From Bartonella grahamii ATCC 700132 (GTDB taxonomy: Bacteria; Pseudomonadota; Alphaproteobacteria; Rhizobiales; Rhizobiaceae), in NCBI RefSeq assembly GCF_000518085.1, contig NZ_KI912377.1:216079-280078 (forward strand): a stretch of 64,000 nt of DNA, given 5' to 3'. How positions within the stretch are numbered: position 1 is the first letter of the stretch; each line of letters opens with the position of its first letter. A program made the translations under genes and the position numbers. Under the pieces are notes generated by a model, which saw only the letters and a list, made by a program, of their open reading frames with translations, was not told the DNA's origin and searched no databases. Shown here in pieces: positions 28,036 through 37,487 of this stretch.

Positions 28036-30501
28036 TTAATACAGCCCACCTGTCCCACTTTCAAGAGCTTTATTTACTTGTGGAGAAGTAGTTACTGCAG
28101 GAACACCTTCTTGAAAAGAATTTGTACTCCCAATAACTTGATATATATCAGCAGGACCAGTCCCTGGTTTAAATGCTTCTATAATGACATCTTGATCTCC
28201 TCTTTCCGCAAGCATTCCTGTTTTCCGATTAATTGGCATTAAAATCATACCCTTTGGCATCTTAAAAGGAACATCTGGCTTTCCTTTAAGAGCATTTGCC
28301 ATAAACTCACCAAAAATAGGTGCAGCTAATGAACTTCCGGTTCCATTATATCCTAATGGAGCAGGTTGATCGTAGCCGATAAAAATACCAACGACAATGT
28401 CAGGAGTAAATCCCATAAACCAGACATCTTTAGAGTCATTGGTTGTCCCTGTCTTAGCAGCAATATGTCGATTAAGATAACGTAAACGTGCTGCAGTACC
28501 ACGCTGAACAACCCCTTCCATCATGGAGGTAATCTGATAAGCTGTCATAGGGTCAAGAACTTGATCTCGCTCATCAATCAATGTGGGTTCACGTTGATTA
28601 TTCCATGAAGGCGTATTACAATTTTCACAAATACGATCATCATGACGATAGATTGTCTTTCCATAACGATCTTGAATTCTGTCTATCAGAGAAGGCTTAA
28701 TAGAGCGTCCCCCATTGGCAATAACTGAATAAGCTGTAACCATTCGTAATACTGTTGTTTCACCAGCCCCTAAAGCCATGGGAAGATAAGGCTGCAATTT
28801 GTCCACTATACCAAAGCGTTCTGCATATTCAGCGACAAGAGGCATTCCCATATCATTGGCAAGCCGTATTGTCATAAGATTACGAGAACGCTCAATACCA
28901 TAACGCAACGTTGAAGGTCCTGCAAAGGTACCACCATAATTTTTGGGTTGCCAAATTTCCCCATTATATTGACGAACTTCAATGGGGCCATCTAAAACAA
29001 CGGATGCTGGTGTATACCCATTATCAAGAGCTGCTGCATAAACAAAAGGCTTAAAAGCAGATCCCGGTTGGCGATAAGCTTGGGTTGCACGATTGAATTC
29101 AGATGCAGCAAAAGAAAATCCTCCCACCATAGCAAGAACGCGCCCTGTATGAGGTTCCATAGCAACAATTGCACCTTCAACCTTTGGAATTTGTTGTAAA
29201 CGATAAGTGTTGTTTGTATTGGATAGTTTTTCAACAAAAATGACATCCCCAACTTGCAGAACATGAGATAAGTTCTGAACAGTTTTTCGATAACCATTTT
29301 CTTTTACAACATGGAGTGCCCATTTTGAATCAGATTCAGATAAAACAGCAATTTCCCGTTTTTTTGATAATATACCCGAAGCTTCGCGCTGTGGCTGTAA
29401 ACCAATCTCTACTTTATTGGGATTAGCAGAAAGAACAACAGCTAAACGCCATTCAGGAACATCACTTAGCCCCGTGATATTTGCAAGTTCTATTCCCCAA
29501 TCACCTTTTTCATCGATATGCGCATAAGCTCCACGCCATCCTTGCGAATGATCAAATCTAATTAATCCAGCGTGCAAAGCACGTCGCGCAATAAGTTGTA
29601 AATGTGGATCAAGCGTTGTACGAATGGAAAGCCCACCTTCATAAAGTGTCTTAGCCCCATAGCGATGTATTAAACGACGTCGCACTTCTTCAGTAAAATA
29701 ATCAGCCGCAAAAACATAGCTATCACTCCCACGTATTGTCGCTCCTAAAGGTTTAGCTTTCGCTTTTTCACCTTGTTCACGCGTTACATATCCATTTGCA
29801 ATCATCCGATCTATAACCCAATTGCGCCGATCAATAGCACGTTGTGTATTCTTAAATGGATCATAATTTGCTGGCCCTTTTGGAAGAGCAGCCAAATAAG
29901 CACATTGTTCTAGCGTCAGATCATTGACGGATTTATTGAAATAGGTCAAAGAAGCAGCTGCTATACCATAAGTACCACGACCCAGATAAATTTCATTGAG
30001 ATAAAGTTCGAGAATATGATCCTTTGAATAAGTTTTCTCAATACGCATTGCTAAAATAGCTTCCTTAAATTTACGCTCTAACGTTGTTTCTGAACTTAAA
30101 AGAAAGTTTTTAGCGACTTGTTGCGTTATAGTTGATGCACCCTCTGGGCGTCTTCCAGAACCAATATTACGAATATTATTGATCAAAGCTCGAGAAAGTC
30201 CTTCAGGATCTAAACCAAAATGATGATAAAAGTTTTTGTCTTCAGCCGAAATAAAAGCATTTATAACAAGCTTTGGTATTGATTGAATTGGTAAATAGAG
30301 GCGATGTTTTGTTGCAAACTCTGCCATAAGACGGCCATCAGAAGCATGGACGCGGGTCATTACCGGCGGCTCATAAAGTGAAAGAACTTCATAATCAGGG
30401 AGTGCATTTGCTTGACCACTGGTCATAACACCCCACGTTATTGCTCCACAAAGTCCAATAGCAACAAAAAAACGAAGAAGATATCTTAAAAAAATCATCA
30501 T
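28036..30501 (-). CDS. mrcA: Penicillin-binding protein 1A (bifunctional)
   Basis: An 821-residue class A penicillin-binding protein that both polymerises and cross-links peptidoglycan in the periplasm. A single N-terminal membrane anchor (FLRYLLRFFVAIGLCGAI) precedes the glycosyltransferase domain, with the catalytic Glu in SAEDKNFYHHFG and the motif EGASTITQQVAKNFLL. The transpeptidase domain has its active serine in QPGSAFKPFVYA, then SRN-like RSRNLM, and KTGTTNDSKDVWF. The length is normal. The order amidase, mrcA, prfB on one strand is a conserved alphaproteobacterial arrangement. Confidence 0.96.
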   Translation of the reverse strand: MMIFLRYLLRFFVAIGLCGAITWGVMTSGQANALPDYEVLSLYEPPVMTRVHASDGRLMAEFATKHRLYLPIQSIPKLVINAFISAEDKNFYHHFGLDPEGLSRALINNIRNIGSGRRPEGASTITQQVAKNFLLSSETTLERKFKEAILAMRIEKTYSKDHILELYLNEIYLGRGTYGIAAASLTYFNKSVNDLTLEQCAYLAALPKGPANYDPFKNTQRAIDRRNWVIDRMIANGYVTREQGEKAKAKPLGATIRGSDSYVFAADYFTEEVRRRLIHRYGAKTLYEGGLSIRTTLDPHLQLIARRALHAGLIRFDHSQGWRGAYAHIDEKGDWGIELANITGLSDVPEWRLAVVLSANPNKVEIGLQPQREASGILSKKREIAVLSESDSKWALHVVKENGYRKTVQNLSHVLQVGDVIFVEKLSNTNNTYRLQQIPKVEGAIVAMEPHTGRVLAMVGGFSFAASEFNRATQAYRQPGSAFKPFVYAAALDNGYTPASVVLDGPIEVRQYNGEIWQPKNYGGTFAGPSTLRYGIERSRNLMTIRLANDMGMPLVAEYAERFGIVDKLQPYLPMALGAGETTVLRMVTAYSVIANGGRSIKPSLIDRIQDRYGKTIYRHDDRICENCNTPSWNNQREPTLIDERDQVLDPMTAYQITSMMEGVVQRGTAARLRYLNRHIAAKTGTTNDSKDVWFMGFTPDIVVGIFIGYDQPAPLGYNGTGSSLAAPIFGEFMANALKGKPDVPFKMPKGMILMPINRKTGMLAERGDQDVIIEAFKPGTGPADIYQVIGSTNSFQEGVPAVTTSPQVNKALESGTGGLY

Positions 30502-30669
30502 AAAAACGGCTATCGCTTTCTTAAGAATTAATCAAAGAAAAAATACGTTACTTCAAACACACCAAGCGGATATCACCACAAGATTGGGATCAAGAGAAAT
30601 TGTTTTCTATCTTTTATTTATACTAGGGTACACTAGAACCCCATATTGATACTCTATTTTCTCACAAAT

Positions 30670-31899
30670 TTAAAGAGGCTGTATCATTTTCTGCCTATAA
30701 TGAGCAAATTGACGAATAGAATGAGCAATAGAGGCTGCCATTTGTTTTCTCCAATGAGGATCATTTAATAACTTTTCGTCCTCTTTATTGGATAAATAAC
30801 CTATCTCTATCAAGACGGAGGGTATATCTGAAGCTCTTAAAACTTGAAAATTAGCATACCGATGTGGGTTATTAATCAAGTTAATATGATTCTTTGATAA
30901 ACTTGAAATAACACTATTTGCAAAATTAACCGAAAATGTATGTGTTTCACGTCGTGTAAGATCCATCAAAATATCTGTAACTTCGAGTGTTTCATCTGCA
31001 GGCAAACCATCTAGCAAATCAACTTTATTTTCATTTTCAGCTAAAGATTTTGCAATGGCATCAGAGGCTTTGTCTGATATGGTATACACTGTAGCACCGC
31101 GAAGAGAATGTAGATCAATCGTATCTGCATGAATAGATATAAAAAGATCAGCATCGAACTCTTGCGCTTTTTTAACTCTTTCACTTAGTCTTAAAAAAAT
31201 ATTGGAATCTCGCGTTAAAGCAACAGTAATATGAGAATCCTTTTGTAATTCGTCTCGCAATGCACGCGCAAAGTCTAAAGTCACATCTTTTTCTAAAACT
31301 CCAGTAACACCCCGTGCACCGCCATCAATACCACCATGACCAGGATCAAGAACAACACGGAAATTATATGCTGGCATTAACTGCGTTTTTGTATCAAAAT
31401 TGGTTTTTTGCTGTTTTTTTAATATTTCATCAAATTTTTCTAGTGTAGTTTTACGAATATCAATCAGCAACTGCCATAAACCATTATTTAATTTTTTTAC
31501 GACACTTTTTTCAATTACAAAGGCCGTTTTACTTGTCAAAATAATGCGTGAAGTCTGCATGTCAGAAAAAGCATAACGCACATCTGAAAGCATAACGGAT
31601 AATGTATTCTGTTTCTTTAAAGGCGTATTTTGCATCGAAAAGTCAATTGTAGGTAAATTGATCACCAACCGTGCTGGCCTGTCCAAAATCTGTAAACGAA
31701 CATTTGGTTTTGAATTGAAAACCGCAATAATACGCGTATGAACACTATCACCAATGGTTCGAAAATTAATAAGTCTCAGAGGATCCGCGGCTTGAACACT
31801 GGTTTGGAATAGCAAAAATAATAATAAAAAGTATGTGACAAGCACAATAACATTCCCATAAGCTATTTTCAGCTTTTTGGTAAAGAAAACTCTTATCAT
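30670..31899 (-). CDS. N-acetylmuramoyl-L-alanine amidase (AMIN plus Amidase_3)
   Basis: A 409-residue periplasmic amidase that cuts the stem peptide from peptidoglycan, normally during cell separation. A hydrophobic signal segment (VIVLVTYFLLLFLLF) ends near VQAADP. An AMIN-like beta domain follows (residues about 45-150: RTIGDSVHTRIIAVFNS). The catalytic zinc domain has DPGHGGIDGGARG, LFISIHAD and SVLIEIGYLSN. The ATG at 31899 is preferred over a TTG at 31905. It lies 168 bp upstream of mrcA and may share its transcript. Confidence 0.94.
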   Translation of the reverse strand: MIRVFFTKKLKIAYGNVIVLVTYFLLLFLLFQTSVQAADPLRLINFRTIGDSVHTRIIAVFNSKPNVRLQILDRPARLVINLPTIDFSMQNTPLKKQNTLSVMLSDVRYAFSDMQTSRIILTSKTAFVIEKSVVKKLNNGLWQLLIDIRKTTLEKFDEILKKQQKTNFDTKTQLMPAYNFRVVLDPGHGGIDGGARGVTGVLEKDVTLDFARALRDELQKDSHITVALTRDSNIFLRLSERVKKAQEFDADLFISIHADTIDLHSLRGATVYTISDKASDAIAKSLAENENKVDLLDGLPADETLEVTDILMDLTRRETHTFSVNFANSVISSLSKNHINLINNPHRYANFQVLRASDIPSVLIEIGYLSNKEDEKLLNDPHWRKQMAASIAHSIRQFAHYRQKMIQPL

Positions 31900-32487
31900 A
31901 AGCAAAATACTCTACATTACATTTGTAATAATTTATCTTGGTTATATAAAAACGATACACCAATTTATTCTCTATTTTTCAATAAAAGCTAAATAAAAAC
32001 CCAAAAACGAAATTAAGGTCATTAAAGACATTATCATTATACATGATTTACATTGTTACTTGCCAAACGCATGATATCAACATAAAAGAATATTTATGCT
32101 TCCTAGCTGATAATAGTCATCTAAATTATCTGTAACTCATATTAAGTTGTCTTTAGAGGTTTTTTGCCTATTATGCATTGAGACTTTTTTATGGATGAAA
32201 AATTTCTATGTTATAACATTAGGATTGCATTACTTAAGATTCGTTGGTTCGGATATCCGAGCTGTTTTAAAGATTATTTTACCGGAGACTTTTAAGAAAT
32301 ATGAGTCATAAAAAACAGATGGAGATAATGATGAGAAATGGTGTAAATGCAGTCATGCCTTTGCACGTGGTGTTCCGTCCTGTTTTTCTGGTACCTCCCT
32401 TTTATGGCAGACAGCCTTTTATATTTACGAATAGTTATAGCGTTCGTTTGAATAAAATTGTGCATGTCGCCTTCAGGATATTAGCTT
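31900..32487. promoter_or_regulatory. Divergent promoter region and long rne leader
   Basis: This 588-bp spacer separates the divergently transcribed amidase and rne. It is AT-rich on the amidase side and more mixed close to rne. An 87-codon frame at 32301-32564 overlaps the start of rne and looks non-coding. In E. coli, RNase E represses its own synthesis by cutting its long 5' untranslated leader. A comparable leader would fit here, but no specific hairpin could be proved by eye. Confidence 0.4.
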
Positions 32488-35118
32488 ATGTCAAACAAAA
32501 TGCTTATAGATGCCTCCCATCCGGAGGAAACACGTGTTGTTGTTGTTCACGGCAACAAAATTGAAGAACTTGATTTTGAATCAGAACATAGAAAACAGCT
32601 CAAGGGGAATATTTATCTCGCACGTATTACGCGTGTAGAACCGTCTCTCCAAGCAGCTTTTGTTGAATATGGTGGAAACCGACATGGTTTTTTAACATTT
32701 TCTGAAATTCATCCTGATTATTATCAAATTCCTATTGCTGATCGCCTTGCTCTTCTTGAAGAAGAGGAAAAAGCAGCTGTAGGAGAAAATTCTGTAGATT
32801 CCTTTACAGAAGAAGCAACTAAAAATAAAAAACGCTCCAGAAGAACAAAAAAAAATGGAAAAAACAATGTCATAGCAGCCGATATTGAAAATGATATCAC
32901 ATCTGAAACAACAATAATTGATAATACAGAAGAAGCATTAAATGCCGATATCTCTTATGATGAGATCGAAATGGTTGGTGCTGAGGACATCCGTGAAGAG
33001 CTCCCAATTTATCAAAGAAAACAAGGGCGCCAATATAAAATTCAAGAAGTCATTAAACGACGTCAAATTTTGTTGGTACAAGTCATCAAAGAAGAGCGTG
33101 GTAATAAAGGTGCTGCCCTTACAACATATCTGTCTTTAGCAGGTCGTTATTCTGTTCTAATGCCCAACACAGCACGTGGTGGTGGTATTTCACGAAAAAT
33201 TACGAATGTACAAGACCGTAAGCGTCTTAAAGAAATCGTAAAAGAATTAGCCGTTCCAAAAGGTATGGGCGTTATCTTACGAACAGCTGGAGCCAACAGA
33301 ACAAAAGCTGAAATTAAACGTGATTATGAATATCTTATGCGGTTATGGGATACTATTCGCACTTTGACACTCGAGTCAACGGCGCCATGCCTTGTCCATG
33401 AAGAAAGTAATCTCATCAAGCGTTCTATACGAGATCTTTATAATAAGAACATTAGTGAAATTCTTGTCTCTGGAGACCAAGGATATCGTGAAGCGAAAGA
33501 CTTTATGCGTATGCTCATGCCAAGCCATGCAAAAGTTGTGCAACCTTACCGTGATCCTACACCCATTTTTGCAAGAAATAATATTGAAATTCAACTTGAT
33601 AAAATGTTGCAACCACAGGTTTCTTTAAAATCTGGTGGTTATCTTGTTATTAATCAAACAGAAGCACTTGTTGCTATTGACGTAAATTCTGGTCGCTCTA
33701 CGAAAGAATTCTCTGTCGAAAAGACAGCTTTACAAACTAACCTTGAAGCTGCTGAAGAAGTAGCGCGTCAATTACGCTTGCGTGACCTTGCTGGTTTAAT
33801 TGTGATTGATTTTATTGATATGCTTGAAGAACGCAATGTAAAGCTGGTCGAAAAAAAATTAAAAGATTGTTTAAAAAACGATCGTGCTCGTATTCAAGTA
33901 GGTCATATTTCACACTTCGGCCTTTTAGAAATGAGTCGTCAACGTATTCGCATATCGGTTTTAGAAAGTACAACACAGCCCTGCCCGCATTGCGCAGGAA
34001 CAGGAAATATACGTTCTGAATCATCAATTGCGTTACATGTCATGCGCTCAATTGAAGAATATCTTCTTCATAATTCGCAATATAATATTATCGTGCGCAC
34101 ACCCGTAGCAACAGCGCTTTATGTATTAAATCATAAACGCAACATTCTTGTTAATTTAGAAACTCGCTTTAAGCTTAATATTAGTATTGAAGCAGATGAT
34201 AGTATTGGAACGCAACATCTTGTTATTTCTAAAGGCTCAATAGCAGAGAGCATTTCTCGACCTTCATTGGAAGATGTTAATAAGCAAGAAATTGAAGATT
34301 CTGTTTTCATAGAAAGTGAATCTATTGAAAATCCTTCTCCCATTGGAACAAACCAAAAGCGTCGGCGCAAAAATCGTCACGATGAAATTACTGATCATTC
34401 TCTCTCCAATGTTCATAAAAAAGAAGATACCTTGAGTAATGATTCTTATCGTCGAGGACGTCGTCGAGGACGTCGTGGTGGTCGACGCAATCAAGATAAT
34501 AGTTTTCATCAGATTCGCATTCCTTACGCAGAACCAGTGGGAGATTTTGCTAAGCAGGCTTTAGCAGAAATTAAAGCAGCACACCGCAAACATCGTGTTT
34601 CACCTGCTAAATCTTTTGAACTTGAAGAAACAAAAAATAATACACAAGCTCTAGATATACAACAACAGGGTGAATCTAAAAAAATTGATACAAGTATTAA
34701 ACCTAAAAAACGTAAAACACGTTCTTCAAAAGTAGTAGAAAATCAACTTTCTTTAGATAATGATCAAAATGTCGTAGAACAAAAATCTCTTGAAGAAAAA
34801 CCTAAAACTAGTTCAGTACGTAAAGCTAAAACAAAAAAGGCAGACAAATCTATTCATAAAGTAGAAGATAAAACTTTTGAAAATAGTAAAAAGTCAACAC
34901 GTGGAACACGTAAAAAATCATCTTCTAAAGAGACAACGCAAATACAAAAAGTATTAGAGAAAGAAACTATAATCGAGATGGAGGAAGTTGTCGAAACTTC
35001 TCCTTCCCAAATTGAAAAAACAATTAATCAACCTGTTGTTGTTTCATCAACGCCTAATGATTCTTCCAAAACTGAACGTGTTGGTTGGTGGAAACGCAGA
35101 ATTCTTTCGAAAAATTAA
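32488..35118 (+). CDS. rne: Ribonuclease E
   Basis: An 876-residue endoribonuclease, organiser of the RNA degradosome and processor of rRNA and tRNA. The N-terminal S1 region (GNIYLARITRVEPSLQAAFVE, quoted in part) is interrupted by an acidic/basic insertion of about 85 residues, as in other alphaproteobacteria. The catalytic aspartates lie in ALVAIDVNSG and LIVIDFIDM, and the zinc-link is CPHCAGTG. The last 270 residues are low-complexity and rich in Lys, Arg, Glu and Ser, with an arginine-rich RNA-binding patch (RRGRRRGRRGGRRNQ). AGGA precedes the ATG. The gene ends just before a strong terminator. Confidence 0.96.
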   Translation: MSNKMLIDASHPEETRVVVVHGNKIEELDFESEHRKQLKGNIYLARITRVEPSLQAAFVEYGGNRHGFLTFSEIHPDYYQIPIADRLALLEEEEKAAVGENSVDSFTEEATKNKKRSRRTKKNGKNNVIAADIENDITSETTIIDNTEEALNADISYDEIEMVGAEDIREELPIYQRKQGRQYKIQEVIKRRQILLVQVIKEERGNKGAALTTYLSLAGRYSVLMPNTARGGGISRKITNVQDRKRLKEIVKELAVPKGMGVILRTAGANRTKAEIKRDYEYLMRLWDTIRTLTLESTAPCLVHEESNLIKRSIRDLYNKNISEILVSGDQGYREAKDFMRMLMPSHAKVVQPYRDPTPIFARNNIEIQLDKMLQPQVSLKSGGYLVINQTEALVAIDVNSGRSTKEFSVEKTALQTNLEAAEEVARQLRLRDLAGLIVIDFIDMLEERNVKLVEKKLKDCLKNDRARIQVGHISHFGLLEMSRQRIRISVLESTTQPCPHCAGTGNIRSESSIALHVMRSIEEYLLHNSQYNIIVRTPVATALYVLNHKRNILVNLETRFKLNISIEADDSIGTQHLVISKGSIAESISRPSLEDVNKQEIEDSVFIESESIENPSPIGTNQKRRRKNRHDEITDHSLSNVHKKEDTLSNDSYRRGRRRGRRGGRRNQDNSFHQIRIPYAEPVGDFAKQALAEIKAAHRKHRVSPAKSFELEETKNNTQALDIQQQGESKKIDTSIKPKKRKTRSSKVVENQLSLDNDQNVVEQKSLEEKPKTSSVRKAKTKKADKSIHKVEDKTFENSKKSTRGTRKKSSSKETTQIQKVLEKETIIEMEEVVETSPSQIEKTINQPVVVSSTPNDSSKTERVGWWKRRILSKN

Positions 35119-35126
35119 AGATAAAA

Positions 35127-35154
35127 AAACCGCCACAGAAAACTGTGGCGGTTT
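35127..35154. terminator. Bidirectional intrinsic terminator between rne and the ialB-like gene
   Basis: A perfect 12-bp stem, AAACCGCCACAG (35127-35138) with CTGTGGCGGTTT (35143-35154), encloses an AAAA loop. T-rich sequence follows on the plus strand (TTTAAATAAAT) and a run of T on the minus strand (the complement of ATAAAAAAA). It begins 8 bp after the rne stop and lies about 50 bp after the end of the convergent gene, so it serves both. Confidence 0.93.
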
Positions 35155-35204
35155 AAATAAATAATTATAGAAGACGTTTCAACCAATTCTATGGTGTGGG
35201 TTTA

Positions 35205-35816
35205 TCACTTTTGTTTTGCTTTTTCTTGCTCAGCCCGCATACGATCTTCAATTTCTTTTTGCTTTGATTGAATAGCTTGCTGCATCTTTATTTGTTCTTG
35301 TTGGAAATCTTTTTCCTCCATACCAGGACCGGTATAGGCTGCTGTAAACCCATTAAGAGAAAATTCAATAGGATTAGCTGAACCACGGAAATTAACTGTG
35401 GTTACAACCATTTTTGTACCACTTTTCATAGCAGCTATAAGCTTATCATCTAAGACATCATTGGCAATACAACTTGGTCCATTACAAATAATATAAGGAA
35501 TTTTTTTAGAGAAGTCGTCACCAATTTTAATGTGAACACCTTCTGGCAAAAAACGACCTGTAGGTACTTGAATACCTATACGTTTTTCATTTTGCTTCCC
35601 TTTTATTTCAACAAGATTAAAAGCCGTTAAAGGTTGTCCCGTATTCGATAATACAGTATTCATTGTATTACAAATATCAACATCATGCTGCTTACTGCAA
35701 ACTTTGTACCAACCTTGTGATAAAGTTTGCGCATTTGCAGAAATACCAGCTATAAGAAAAAGGGCAGCGGCTCCAACTAATACTGAAACAGCAGAATAAA
35801 CATTTTTATGCGACAT
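35205..35816 (-). CDS. IalB-family invasion-associated protein
   Basis: A 203-residue exported protein with a signal peptide ending near ISANAQ (residue 29). The domain resembles Bartonella invasion-associated locus B proteins: WYKVCSKQHDVDIC, then GIQVPTGRFLPEGVHIKIGD, CNGPSCIANDVLDDKLI, and FSLNGFTAAYTGPG. Four cysteines probably form two disulfides. IalB proteins have been linked to erythrocyte invasion in Bartonella; related proteins occur in non-pathogenic Rhizobiales, so a virulence role is not certain. The last 38 residues form a charged, Gln/Lys/Glu-rich helix, an extension beyond the usual domain. Confidence 0.88.
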   Translation of the reverse strand: MSHKNVYSAVSVLVGAAALFLIAGISANAQTLSQGWYKVCSKQHDVDICNTMNTVLSNTGQPLTAFNLVEIKGKQNEKRIGIQVPTGRFLPEGVHIKIGDDFSKKIPYIICNGPSCIANDVLDDKLIAAMKSGTKMVVTTVNFRGSANPIEFSLNGFTAAYTGPGMEEKDFQQEQIKMQQAIQSKQKEIEDRMRAEQEKAKQK

Positions 35817-36323
35817 GATTAAGTTAATCCTTTCAACGCGCTTTTAAGTAACTTCAAAAAAATATTAAATATAATTCCAACTTAAATTTATTAAATTATA
35901 ATGAAATAACACTTAATTTTACTATTTTTACTTCAATATAAAAAAAAAAGTCAAATTTAGAGAAAAAAATACGACGAGCTATTCTAATTTTTATCCACCC
36001 ATATAATTCCCCTCTTTATCATATTGGTGTTTGATGCAATCTATCCATAAAACACCTCTGTGTATTTAAGCTAAGATTACACAAACGAATCAATATTGCA
36101 ATATTAATTAAAATAAACTCCCATACTACTCTAAAAATCTTACTAATTAAACTTTTTACATTTGTTACTCTTCATGTTAAGTTCGTGGAGCCTTAGCAAC
36201 AGCTGTTGTAATGCATGAAGCTCCGAAATATCAGATAAATTTTACTTTTTTCCTTATGTGATTCGTGTGATACGAAAAAATAAAATCATTTACGGTGTTA
36301 TTGAAACATTTCATAAATTAAAA

Positions 36324-36461
36324 TCACTGATTGTCTAAAATTTCTGCATAATTGTAAGAGAACTTTTTCCTAATGGACAATTTTCTGCCCTTGTTTACAA
36401 AACAATGGCGATACATTTTTGTAATAAAAGTTTTATATTCTACAGCTTTTAACCAAAAAGT
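36324..36461 (-). pseudogene. Short coding remnant
   Basis: A 45-codon open stretch on the minus strand has coding-like composition (FWLKAVEYKTFITKMYRHC, continuing FVNKGRKLSIRKKFSYNY, then AEILDNQ) and ends in TGA at 36324-36326. It has no ATG at its left and is preceded by a stop. It lies downstream of the larger remnant on the same strand and could belong to the same decayed gene or to another. The family is unknown. Confidence 0.3.
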
Positions 36462-36652
36462 TTAATTTAAAAATACGCTACTAAAAAAGTGCTTTTTTCT
36501 TAATTAAAAAACATATTTTCTTAGAGAGAAAATTTATAACTGTTGAAAATATTTTATTTATAATAAACTTCCTTAAAATATAACAACATATTAATTTATA
36601 ATAATAATTTATCTTTTACATCATCAAATGTTTGTTTTTCATAGCTATTAAG

Positions 36653-36698
36653 AGCCCTCTGTTAGCAATTCTTTTATATTGCTAGAAACTGGGGCTTA
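36653..36698. other. Imperfect hairpin beside the decayed gene
   Basis: Arms AGCCC...TAGCAAT and ATTGCTA...GGGGCT can pair, with an inner perfect 7-bp stem (TAGCAAT/ATTGCTA), an outer 5-6 bp stem and mismatched bases between. It lies 20-70 bp after the last in-frame stop of the remnant. It may be an old terminator, or a small structured RNA. No T-tract follows on the minus strand. Confidence 0.3.
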
Positions 36699-36720
36699 TC
36701 GAATTAATTGCGTCTTTTAC

Positions 36721-37235
36721 TCAATAAAAATCTTTATCTTTCCAATCAAAATCTTTGCGTAAAATAGTACCTATATCACTCTGCAATATATCCACTAAAA
36801 CTTTGCAACTAATAATAAATATGAAGATAATTTTCCATTTATTAAATAATTCAGCTTTTCTTCGTATTCTCCTACTTCGTACTCTCTCGCTATATCTACC
36901 CTAGAGATAAATTTTTATTTTTTTCAAATAGATCCTGTAATTTCGAACCAAGATTATAATATTCATTCTTCAGATTTTTCAGTTCTTTTAAAAACTTATT
37001 TCGTTCCTACAAACGCTTATAGTATTCTGCTTTAGAAAATTTTTTTCCCAAAATATCTAAATGATAAATACTTATCTTCAATAAATTATATGCTATCTTT
37101 AGTATCCTTTCTTTTGTTTTTTTAATGTTGGTATTGTTCCTTAGAAGATAAATCAGCGTGAGCGTTTTTATGCCATATATCATATTACAGGGAGTAAAAA
37201 ACTATCGTTAGTAACTTTTGTAATGAAGAAAGCAT
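36721..37235 (-). pseudogene. Decayed gene with stops and frameshifts
   Basis: The minus strand encodes successive coding-like pieces that join only across lesions. From an ATG at 37235: MLSSLQKLLTIVFYSL, TAA, YDIWHKNAHADLSSKEQYQH. Then, in another frame from about 37183: KKTKERILKIAYNLLKISIY, HLDILGKKFSKAEYYKRL, an in-frame TAG at 37007-37009 (one transition from CAG), and ERNKFLKELKNLKNEYYNLG. A further shift gives VDIAREYEVGEYEEKLNYL, and a final one KVLVDILQSDIGTILRKDFD ending in TGA at 36721-36723. The middle is coiled-coil-like. About 170 codons in all; family not recognised. Confidence 0.5.
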
Positions 37236-37487
37236 GTTATCTTGGCTTAAGTTTTTGCTTTTTAGAGAAAGATACTTATATGCACGTTCTATTTATTGCG
37301 GTTACACCGTCTAAGCTATTTTCTTCATTATATCAATATGTCTTATGATGAAGAACGCAAAATGAATATGTAAGAAGTTCTTTTATTATAAACTTAAATT
37401 TTATTCTTATAAAAAATTAATAACTATTTGTTTTTATATAATAATTTTATAAAAATGAGTAACAATTCTGAAACAACAAAGAAGTTT

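Larger units (their letters stand above)
35817..37487. other. 1.67-kb spacer with decayed genes
   Basis: No intact gene is present. The left part (35817-36320) is AT-rich and holds a nested inverted repeat at 36187-36224 with the 12-bp palindrome CAACAGCTGTTG at 36197-36208. The right half contains minus-strand coding remnants (listed separately) and an imperfect hairpin at 36653-36698. The spacing suggests genes in this interval have been lost by decay. Confidence 0.6.

Noticed and set aside
32301..32564. 87-codon frame before rne
   Set aside because: It overlaps the first 77 bases of rne in another frame, and its composition (CCCCSRQQN end) does not look like a protein. Treated as part of the rne leader.
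36187..36224. Terminator or small RNA at a nested inverted repeat
   Set aside because: The outer stem is only 5 bp and there is no adjoining T-tract or gene end; kept only as a note within the spacer entry.
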